NCBI RefSeq assembly: GCF_030693625.1
Contig: NZ_JAUYAF010000062.1
Span: forward strand, 1 to 53,238
DNA from: Phenylobacterium sp.
Lineage (GTDB): Bacteria; Pseudomonadota; Alphaproteobacteria; Caulobacterales; Caulobacteraceae
DNA length: 53,238 bases
Direction of reading: 5' to 3'
Shown: positions 46,386 to 53,238 of the stretch, one piece after another
Position numbering within the stretch: position 1 is the first letter of the stretch
Layout of the letters: the number at the start of each line of letters is the position of its first letter
Translations under genes and position numbers: made by a program
The notes under the pieces: generated by a model
The model's database searches: none
Told to the model about the DNA's origin: nothing
The model's input: only the letters and a program-made list of their open reading frames with translations

Positions 46386-48674
46386 ATGTCCGCATTCGCC
46401 GGCGTGCGCATCGTCGACTTCACGCAAGGGCTGGCCGGGCCCATGGCCGCCATGATGTTGGGGGACTTCGAGGCCGACATCATCAAGGTCGAGCCGCCGC
46501 AGGGCGACCGGATGAGGGATCATCCCGGCTACCTGGCCTGGAACCGCAACAAGCGCTTGCTGACCCTCGATCTCGCCACCGAGGCTGGGATCGGCGCGGC
46601 CCGTGACCTGATCGCCCGCGCCGACGTCGCCCTGTTCGACCACCATCCAGGCAAGCTCGAGGCCCTCGGCCTGGACGCCCGAACGATCACCGAGGCTCAT
46701 CCCCACCTGATCCACGCCTGGATGCCGCCCTATGGCACGACCGGGTCCTGGAGCCAGCTGCCGTCGCACCACAGCCTGTTGACCGCGCTGAGCGGCGTCG
46801 CGTTCCGGCAGGGCGCCTATTCCGACCAGCCGATCCATCTGATCCTGCCGCTCTGCCACTACGGCCAGGCCGTGATGGGCGCCGCCGCCATCAGCGCGGC
46901 CCTATTGGAGCGCCACCGCAGCGGTAAGGGCCAGGCGGTGACCGTCAGCGGCCTGCACGGCGTCTCCGAGGTGACCGGTCCGGTCCGGGTGCTGGCCGAC
47001 CCGCCGTTGCCGCGTGGCGCGCCCCTGGGGGCCTCGCCCAGCTACCGGCTCTATGAGTGCGGCGATGGCCAGTGGTTCTTCCTGGCGACCCTGTTCGTGG
47101 CCTTCTACCACCGCGCCATCCAGGCTCTGGGCCTCGGCGACCACTGGGAGACCTTCGCCTCGGACCCACTGCTGGCCCGCGAGGCCCTGAAGGCGGTGTT
47201 CAAGACCCGCCCCCGCGCAGAGTGGCTGGAGCTGCTGCAGGCCAACGGGGTCCCCTGCGCGCCGGTTGGTCCCCGCGAGCCCTGGTTCGCCGGCGAGGCC
47301 GTGGCCGCCGCCGAGGCCCGCGTGACGCTGGACCATCCCGAGCTCGGCCCCGTCCACATGCCCAATGTGCCCTCGCGCCTCTCGGTCACCCCCGGCTCGG
47401 TACGCCACCTGGCCAAGCCCCTTAACGGCCACGCCTGGCCCGACCGGCCTGCCCCCCAGCCCACCGGCGCCAATGACCGGCCGCAGCCGCTGTCGGGGAT
47501 CAAGGTGCTGGACCTGGGCACGGTGATCGCCGGAGCCCATGCCGGCGGGGTGCTGGCCAATCTCGGCGCCGACGTGATCAAGATCGAACCCATCGAAGGC
47601 GACCCTTTCCGCAGCAATGGCGGTGGCTTCATGGCCTATAGCCGGGGCAAGCGCGGCCTGGGCATCGACCTCAAGCAGCCCGCCGCCCGCGAGATGTTCT
47701 TCGACCTGGTGCGCGGCGCCGACGTCATTCTCGACAACTATCGCTTCGGTGTGCGCGAGCGCCTCGGCATCCACTATGCGGCGCTCAAGGCCGTCAACCC
47801 GCGCATCGTCTCCTGCTCGATCAACGCCTATGGCGACAAGGGCGCGCGCGCCGTCCTGCCGGGGTTCGACCCGCTGTTGCAGGCCGAGGGCGGGATGATG
47901 GCGGCTCAGGGCGGGGAGGGGGAGCCGGTGCTCCACACCATTCCGGTCAATGACGTGGCCACCGCCGCCGTGGTCGCCTTCTCCATCATCGCGGCCCTCA
48001 ACGCCCGGGAGACAACCGGGAAGGGGCAGGAGGTGGTCACCAGCCTGATGGCCCAGAGCCTGACCTTCCAGCTTGGCGAGGTCACCACCTATGAAGACCG
48101 CCCGCCCAACGACGTCGGGGCCCAGGACTGTCTCGGTCTCCGGGCCCTGCATCGATACTACCCGTGCGCGGACGGCTGGATCGCCCTGGTCTGCGAGACA
48201 AGGGAGGAGGCCGACAGCGTGTGCGGGGTTCTGCGCATCCCCCTGCCGGCCAATGCGCTCACCGCGCCGCGGGACGGTCATCTGGCCCGCGCCCTGGAAC
48301 TGGCCTTGGCCACCCGCATGCGCGACGGCGTCCTGGCGGACCTGCTGGCTCAGGGCGTGCCCTGCGCGCCGGTGCTGCGCGGCTACGAGGCCTTCGAGAG
48401 CGAATGGCTGTGGGAGAATGACTTCTTCGAGGTCTGGCGGCACCCTCGCCTGGGGGACATGCTCGGGGTGCGCGCCTATGCCGACTTCGCCCGCGGCGCC
48501 AGCGGCTTCCAGCGCCCCACGCCCGACCTCGGGCAGCACAGCGGCGAACTGCTGGAGGAGATGGGCTATTCGCACGCCCACATCGCCGAGCTGCTGGCCG
48601 CCGGCGCCATTTTCGGCCCCGCCGCGAACCTGGCCCACCTGCGGGACGGCGGCACGGCGCTGTTCACGCAGTAG
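46386..48674 (+). CDS. double-length CaiB/BaiF CoA-transferase family protein
   Basis: The 762-residue protein contains two complete family III CoA-transferase-like halves. Half one (about 1-360) begins FAGVRIVDFTQGLAGPMAAM; half two (about 370-745) begins LSGIKVLDLGTVIAGAHAGG. Both have the DIIKVEPP/DVIKIEPI motif and GKGQ before the catalytic region. The catalytic aspartate expected a few residues later (VxVSMQD in formyl-CoA transferase) is His191 in half one (VTVSGLHG) and Ala556 or Gln557 in half two (VVTSLMAQ). Each half alone is a usual domain length. Whether it still transfers CoA is doubtful; the ligand is unknown. It lies between rnj and the epimerase and may be linked to acyl-CoA breakdown. 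Confidence 0.87.
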   Translation: MSAFAGVRIVDFTQGLAGPMAAMMLGDFEADIIKVEPPQGDRMRDHPGYLAWNRNKRLLTLDLATEAGIGAARDLIARADVALFDHHPGKLEALGLDARTITEAHPHLIHAWMPPYGTTGSWSQLPSHHSLLTALSGVAFRQGAYSDQPIHLILPLCHYGQAVMGAAAISAALLERHRSGKGQAVTVSGLHGVSEVTGPVRVLADPPLPRGAPLGASPSYRLYECGDGQWFFLATLFVAFYHRAIQALGLGDHWETFASDPLLAREALKAVFKTRPRAEWLELLQANGVPCAPVGPREPWFAGEAVAAAEARVTLDHPELGPVHMPNVPSRLSVTPGSVRHLAKPLNGHAWPDRPAPQPTGANDRPQPLSGIKVLDLGTVIAGAHAGGVLANLGADVIKIEPIEGDPFRSNGGGFMAYSRGKRGLGIDLKQPAAREMFFDLVRGADVILDNYRFGVRERLGIHYAALKAVNPRIVSCSINAYGDKGARAVLPGFDPLLQAEGGMMAAQGGEGEPVLHTIPVNDVATAAVVAFSIIAALNARETTGKGQEVVTSLMAQSLTFQLGEVTTYEDRPPNDVGAQDCLGLRALHRYYPCADGWIALVCETREEADSVCGVLRIPLPANALTAPRDGHLARALELALATRMRDGVLADLLAQGVPCAPVLRGYEAFESEWLWENDFFEVWRHPRLGDMLGVRAYADFARGASGFQRPTPDLGQHSGELLEEMGYSHAHIAELLAAGAIFGPAANLAHLRDGGTALFTQ

Positions 48675-48714
48675 GCGTGAAGACGCTCCCCTAACCCCGC
48701 GGAAGTCGTCTATA

Positions 48715-48738
48715 CCGCCCTCGCAAAGTGCGAGGCGG
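48715..48738 (+). promoter_or_regulatory. hairpin covering the epimerase ribosome-binding site
   Basis: CTCGCA (48720-48725) pairs with TGCGAG (48729-48734) around a three-base loop. The stem is extended by CCGC with GCGG with one bulge. The GAGG ribosome-binding site of the next gene is inside the 3' arm and its ATG follows 5 bases later. A TATACC at 48711-48716 could be a -10 element. Confidence 0.4.
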
Positions 48739-48743
48739 ACGGC

Positions 48744-49169
48744 ATGATCGGCAGACTGAACCATGTGGGGGTCGCCACCCCCTCCATCGACGAGGCCGTG
48801 AAGGTCTACCGCGACCTGCTGGGCGCCACCTCCATCGGCGAGAAGTTCGCCCTGCCCGAGCAGGGCGTCTGGGTCTGTTTCGTAGACACGCCCAACAGCC
48901 AGATCGAACTGATCGAGCCCTATGGCGAGGCCTCGCCGATCCACGGCTTCCTGGCCAAGAACCCCTCCGGCGGCCAGCACCACATCTGCTTTGAGGTGCC
49001 TGACATCCTCGCGGCCCGCGACGACATGCGCGCCAAGGGCGCCACGGTGCTGGGAACCGGAGAGCCGCGCATGGGCGCCCATGGCGTGCCGGTGATCTTC
49101 ATCCATCCCAGGAACATGGGCGGCGTCCTGGTCGAACTCATGGAAACCCCCAAGGGAGCTCACCGATGA
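48744..49169 (+). CDS. mce: methylmalonyl-CoA epimerase
   Basis: The enzyme interconverts (R)- and (S)-methylmalonyl-CoA in propionyl-CoA breakdown; it is a small metal-dependent VOC-fold protein. The 141-residue product has two beta-alpha-beta-beta-beta units: MIGRLNHVGVATPSIDEAVKVY (metal-binding His7), NSQIELIEPYG, GGQHHICFEVPDI, and GVLVELME (metal glutamate). Pairing with a DUF1467 gene, overlapping in ATGA, is common in alphaproteobacteria. Mutase and propionyl-CoA carboxylase are not in the window. Confidence 0.93.
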   Translation: MIGRLNHVGVATPSIDEAVKVYRDLLGATSIGEKFALPEQGVWVCFVDTPNSQIELIEPYGEASPIHGFLAKNPSGGQHHICFEVPDILAARDDMRAKGATVLGTGEPRMGAHGVPVIFIHPRNMGGVLVELMETPKGAHR

Positions 49170-49429
49170 CCTGGTTCACCGGCATCGCCATCTACTTCAC
49201 CATCTGGTGGGTGGTGCTGTTCGCCGTCCTGCCCCTCGGGACGATCAGCCACGCCGAGGCCGGGATCAACAAGGGCGACGGCGGCGATCCGGCCGCGCCC
49301 GTGGATCCGAAGATCAAGAAGAAGTTCATCACCACCACCTGGGTCTCGGCGATCGTCTTCGTGGCTCTGTGGCTGCTGCTGCGGTTCAACGTCATTCCGC
49401 TGCCCAGCCTCCCCTCCGGCCTGGGCTGA
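49166..49429 (+). CDS. DUF1467 family membrane protein
   Basis: The 87-residue protein has two transmembrane helices (about 5-24 and 58-76) joined by a loop with HAEAGINKGDGGDPAAP. The first helix FTGIAIYFTIWWVVLFAVLP is typical of the DUF1467 family. Function is unknown. It overlaps the epimerase stop by 4 bases and is the last gene of that pair. The N-terminal aromatic cluster (WxIxxYFxxWWVVLFxVLP) is the family hallmark. Confidence 0.9.
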   Translation: MTWFTGIAIYFTIWWVVLFAVLPLGTISHAEAGINKGDGGDPAAPVDPKIKKKFITTTWVSAIVFVALWLLLRFNVIPLPSLPSGLG

Positions 49430-49596
49430 TTGCCCAGAGCCTCAGCGCCGCACGGCCTGCGCGCTTAAAGATTGGGCGAAACCTATGTCGTGGCCCGGGC
49501 CGCACGTAACGCCTTCGCCGGGCGGCGTAACCCAGGTTACCAAGAGTCACATCGCGGGCAGCCTAAGGCCGCTCGTGGCGTTTTCCCCGACGACGA

Positions 49597-49630
49597 GAAG
49601 GCCGCCCGCCTCCCTGGGCGGCCTTCTTTT
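49597..49630 (+). terminator. terminator upstream of proS
   Basis: Perfect eleven-base stem (49597-49607 with 49616-49626; GAAGGCCGCCC and GGGCGGCCTTC), eight-base loop, followed by TTTT. It is 167 bases after DUF1467 and 80 bases before proS. The gap 49430-49596 holds no protein gene that I can support. It may be a long 3' end, a small RNA, or a proS leader. Confidence 0.9.
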
Positions 49631-49710
49631 CATCCAGCTTCGTTGCCAAGGTCCAAGCGCAGCGGCTATCAGGGCCGTTGATCTGAACCTCGTCCGGGAA
49701 TCTCCGCCAG

Positions 49711-51024
49711 ATGCGTCTTTCGCGTTACTTCATGCCGACGCTTCGGGAAGCCCCCTCCGACGCCCAGGTGGTCAGCCACCAGCTCATGTTGCGCGCCGGC
49801 ATGATCCGCCAGGAGGCCGCCGGCATCTACGCCTGGCTACCGCTCGGTCTGCGGGTGCTGAAGAAGATCGAGCAGATCGTCCGCGAGGAGATGGACCGGG
49901 CCGGCGCCATCGAGGTGCTGATGCCCACGCTGCAACTCGCCGACCTCTGGCGCGAGAGCGGCCGCTATGAGGACTACGGCGACGAGATGCTGCGCATCAC
50001 CGATCGCCACAAGCGCGACCTGCTCTACGGCCCCACGGCCGAGGAGGTGATCACCGAGATCTTCCGCGCCTATGTGAAGAGCTACAAGGACCTGCCCAAG
50101 AACCTCTACAACATCCAGTGGAAGTTCCGTGACGAGCGCCGCCCCCGGTTCGGCGTCATGCGCGGCCGCGAATTCCTGATGAAGGACGCCTATTCCTTCG
50201 ACGTGGACGAGGCCGCCGCGCGCAAGTCCTACAACCGCATGTTCATCGCCTATCTGAACACCTATGCGCGGATGGGCTTGAACGTGGTGCCCATGAAGGC
50301 CGATCCCGGTCCCATCGGCGGCGACCTGTCCCACGAGTTCATCATCCTGGCCGACACCGGCGAGAGCCAGGTCTTCTGCCACAAGGACTTGGTGGAGATG
50401 GGCGCGCCCGGCGACGTCGACTGGGACGGCGATCTCCAGCCCCTGGTGGAGCAGCGCACCAACCTCTACGCCGCCACCGAGGAGATGCATGACGAGGCGG
50501 CCTTCGCCCAGGTGCCCGAGGACAAGCGCCTCTCGGCCCGCGGCATCGAGGTCGGCCACATCTTCTATTTTGGCGAGAAGTACTCCAAGCCCATGAAGGC
50601 CGAGGTGGCGGGCCCCGACGGCCAGAACCACCCCATCCATGGCGGCTCGTACGGCGTCGGCGTCTCACGCCTGACCGGGGCCATCATCGAGGCCAGCCAC
50701 GACGAGGCCGGCATCATCTGGCCCGACGCCGTGGCGCCCTTCGGCGTGGCGGTGATCAACCTGCGGCCCGGTGACGCCGGAACCGATGAGGTTTCCGAGA
50801 CCGCCTACCAGGCCCTGATCGCGGCGGGCAAGGACCCCCTGCTGGACGACAGCGACCAGCGTCCGGGCGCCAAGTTCGCGGCCATCGACCTTGTGGGCAT
50901 TCCCTGGCAGCTCGTGGTCGGCCCCAAGGGCGTCGCCGACGGCACGGTGGAGATCAAGCGCCGCGCCACCGGGGAGAAGCAGACCCTGCCGCTGGAGCAG
51001 GCGCTCAAGGTCATCTGCGCGTGA
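49711..51024 (+). CDS. proS: prolyl-tRNA synthetase, short alphaproteobacterial type
   Basis: The class II synthetase charges tRNA-Pro. The 437-residue protein shows [24 protein letters not shown] (motif 1 region), [13 protein letters not shown], motif 2 [26 protein letters not shown], and motif 3 [17 protein letters not shown]-terminal anticodon-binding domain follows (about 340-437). It lacks the roughly 180-residue editing insertion of E. coli ProS, as expected for alphaproteobacteria, so mischarged alanyl-tRNA-Pro must be cleared by a separate editing protein. The stop overlaps the GTG start of lolCE. Confidence 0.96.
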   Translation: MRLSRYFMPTLREAPSDAQVVSHQLMLRAGMIRQEAAGIYAWLPLGLRVLKKIEQIVREEMDRAGAIEVLMPTLQLADLWRESGRYEDYGDEMLRITDRHKRDLLYGPTAEEVITEIFRAYVKSYKDLPKNLYNIQWKFRDERRPRFGVMRGREFLMKDAYSFDVDEAAARKSYNRMFIAYLNTYARMGLNVVPMKADPGPIGGDLSHEFIILADTGESQVFCHKDLVEMGAPGDVDWDGDLQPLVEQRTNLYAATEEMHDEAAFAQVPEDKRLSARGIEVGHIFYFGEKYSKPMKAEVAGPDGQNHPIHGGSYGVGVSRLTGAIIEASHDEAGIIWPDAVAPFGVAVINLRPGDAGTDEVSETAYQALIAAGKDPLLDDSDQRPGAKFAAIDLVGIPWQLVVGPKGVADGTVEIKRRATGEKQTLPLEQALKVICA

Positions 51025-52302
51025 GCAACCCGACCCTGGGAGGCCGCGGCCAGCCCTTCGGGGTCTGGGAGCGCACCGTCGCCGGCCGCTACCTGCGCGC
51101 CAAGAAGAGCCAGGGCGGTGTCGCCCTAATCTCCATCATCTCCTTCATCGGCATCACGTTGGCCGTCGCGGTGCTGATCATCGTGATGAGCGTGATGAAC
51201 GGCTTCCGCTCCGAGTTGCTGAACCGCATCCTGGGCTTCAACGGCCACGTCTATGTGGCCGGCGGCGTGCTGCAGACCCCTGAGCGCGACCCCATGGTGG
51301 TGCGCCTGCGCGCCCTGCCGGGCGTGATCCAGGCCGCCCCGGTCATCGAGGCCCAGGCCATGGCGCTCGGCATGGGCCAGATCAGCGGCGCCATCGTGCG
51401 CGGTCTGTCCCCCGCCGACCTCAAGGCCACCGAGATCATCTCCAGCAACATCGTCTCCGGCTCCCTGGAGGGCTTCGGCGACGGCGAGTATGGCGGGGAC
51501 ATGATCCTGGTGGGCGACGACCTGGCCCGTAACCTGGGGGTCCAGGCCGGCGACGCCCTGACGCTCATTTCGCCCACCGGCGGGGCCACGGCCTTCGGGG
51601 CCACGCCGCAGCGCAAGTCCTACACCGTGGCCGGCACCTTCAAGGTGGGGATGAGTCAGTACGACCAGGCCTTCATCTACATGCCGCTGGCCCAGGCCCA
51701 GCTGTTCTTCGGCCGCGACACCGGCGTCGACTTCGTGGAGATGAAGCTCGCCGATCCCGACAAGGCCGTCGACATGAAGCCCGACGTCGCCCGCGTGGCC
51801 GGCCCGGCCTCCATCGTCACCGACTGGACCCAGAAGAACGCCTCCTATTGGGGCGCCCTGCAGGTGGAGCGGAACGTCATGTTCCTGATCCTCACCATGC
51901 TGCTGTTCATCGCCGCCATGAACATCATCTCGGGCTTGGTGATGCTGGTGAAGAACAAGAGCCGCGACATCGCCATCCTGCGCACCATGGGGGCGGGGCA
52001 GGGGAGCATCCTGCGCATCTTCTTCATGACCGGCGCCACCATCGGCATCCTCGGCACCGCCACGGGCCTGCTGATCGGGGTGCTGTTCTGCACCTTCATC
52101 GGCGAGATCCAGCAGTTCGTGGAGTGGGCCACCGGCGCCCAGGTGTTCAACTCCGACGTCTATTTCCTCACCCGCGTGCCGGCCAAAATCGACTGGCTGG
52201 AGGTCGGCGGCATCACCGGCGGCGCCCTGGTCATGACCTTCATCGCCAGCCTGCCGTCGGCCTGGCGCGCCTCGCGTCTCGATCCCGTGGAGGCGCTTCG
52301 CT

Positions 52303-52310
<8 letters not shown>
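51021..52310 (+). CDS. lolC: lipoprotein-releasing ABC transporter permease
   Basis: The 429-residue inner-membrane protein belongs to the LolC/LolE family that extracts lipoproteins for transfer to LolA. A short cytoplasmic start ([14 protein letters not shown]) precedes the first helix (about 35-57, [23 protein letters not shown]). A large periplasmic MacB-like domain and three C-terminal helices of the FtsX type follow ([24 protein letters not shown], then [15 protein letters not shown] and the last before [13 protein letters not shown]). Only one permease gene is present, as is common in alphaproteobacteria, so it probably forms a homodimer. GTG start overlaps the proS stop; it overlaps lolD by 8 bases. 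Confidence 0.93.
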
Positions 52311-53000
<690 letters not shown>

Positions 53001-53004
<4 letters not shown>

Positions 53005-53100
53005 GGGAGGTCGGCCGCAGGAGGAGCCTTCGCAGCGCGGCCCTTCCATCCCAGCAAATCCACCGCGAGCCAGACCAGCGTCGGCAAGACGTAAAAGCTA
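53001..53100 (-). pseudogene. C-terminal remnant of a membrane-protein gene cut by an insertion sequence
   Basis: On the minus strand, 32 codons end at a TAA (53001-53003) that overlaps the lolD stop by three bases in convergent orientation. The peptide SFYVLPTLVWLAVDLLGW-KGR followed by a short tail looks like the end of a membrane helix. Translation continues into the IS end only as unrelated sequence. The break coincides with the inferred IS boundary after the TA at 53099-53100. The original gene is not recognisable from this fragment. Confidence 0.5.
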
Positions 53101-53238
53101 GAGCATTCTGCGACCTGATTGAATCGTTGGGGATTCCCAGGGCCCGCGGATTCTGATTCAAGCTCTGTGCTGGTGACGGAGGCTGGCACCTATGAGCAAG
53201 GCGCTGTCAGTTGATCTTCGTGAGCGTGTGATCGGCGC
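53101..53238 (+). mobile_element. IS630-family insertion sequence, left end (runs off right edge)
   Basis: The element appears to start after a TA at 53099-53100 (IS630 elements duplicate TA). The first part, GAGCATTCTGCGACCTGATT, and a nearby inverted copy (TTGAATC at 53119-53125 and GATTCAA at 53155-53161) form a subterminal inverted repeat, as often seen in this family. The transposase gene starts at 53192. The exact tip cannot be proven because the other end is outside the window. Confidence 0.6.
53192..53238 (+). CDS. IS630-type transposase, first 15 codons
   Basis: The frame begins MSKALSVDLRERVIGA and is cut by the window end. The LS-DLRERV start is characteristic of the helix-turn-helix N-terminus of IS630/Tc1-type transposases that bind the inverted repeats. 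The rest, including the DDE catalytic domain, lies beyond base 53238. The ATG at 53192 follows GGAGG at 53178-53182. Family assignment rests on only these few residues. Confidence 0.7.
   Translation, partial: MSKALSVDLRERVIG

Noticed and set aside
49472..49681. 69-residue frame before proS
   Set aside because: It reads straight through a strong terminator hairpin and has a random basic composition.

Overview
The window is a GC-rich stretch of chromosome, densely packed with genes, from an alphaproteobacterium of the order Caulobacterales. A Phenylobacterium/Caulobacter-type organism fits best. The grounds are gene order (tig, clpP, an opposed cicA-like HAD gene, clpX, lon, hup, then a full nuo operon), the short alphaproteobacterial prolyl-tRNA synthetase, DUF1467 beside methylmalonyl-CoA epimerase, and a single LolC/E permease. 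Species-level assignment is inference only. Most of the window is chromosomal core with short accessory inserts; no CRISPR array, prophage or replication origin was seen.

Layout. 1-1368 (minus): nitrogen control, glnB-glnA, with glnA running off the left edge. 1602-6044 (plus): thiolase-like protein, histidine phosphatase, NAD(P)HX repair enzyme, then a possible structured RNA with its own terminator and a LysE exporter. 6142-6930: tRNA-Leu (minus) and a methyltransferase. 7079-8443: trigger factor. 8620-12819: an accessory signalling island (TonB receptor, YfiR-like protein broken by an in-frame amber codon, CHASE8-type hybrid histidine kinase) lying between tig and clpP. 12962-19774: proteostasis block clpP, SDR-like gene, a small unknown and cicA (both minus), clpX, lon, hup. 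19936-22391: tRNA-Val, then a compact envelope/stress module (24-residue membrane peptide, YqjD/ElaB-like protein, holin-X protein, DUF3618 protein). 22437-27399: accessory metabolism (aldo/keto reductase, Baeyer-Villiger-type monooxygenase, FMN reductase, SH3b plus lysozyme-like protein, YegP). 27529-27605: tRNA-Asp with a good sigma-70 promoter.

27809-43054 is the complete 14-subunit complex I operon (nuoA-N), with three extra small genes inside it: an NTF2-like protein after nuoD, a two-helix membrane protein after nuoE and a possible small lipoprotein after nuoH. It continues without a real gap into birA, coaX and rnj. A double-length CaiB/BaiF protein, methylmalonyl-CoA epimerase, DUF1467, proS and the lolCE-lolD lipoprotein-release transporter follow. 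The right edge enters an IS630-type insertion sequence that appears to have cut off a convergent membrane-protein gene; its end carries four GANTC (CcrM) sites within 39 bases.

How the genes work together: trigger factor, ClpXP and Lon cover folding and regulated proteolysis. Complex I feeds the respiratory chain. The epimerase and the CoA-transferase-like, monooxygenase and thiolase-like proteins point to broad acyl-CoA and ketone metabolism. The most unusual observations are the amber-interrupted yfiR, the double CaiB protein lacking the expected aspartate in both halves, the GANTC cluster on the insertion sequence, the envelope/stress module with a possible EcfG promoter, and the histidine-rich loop in NuoL.
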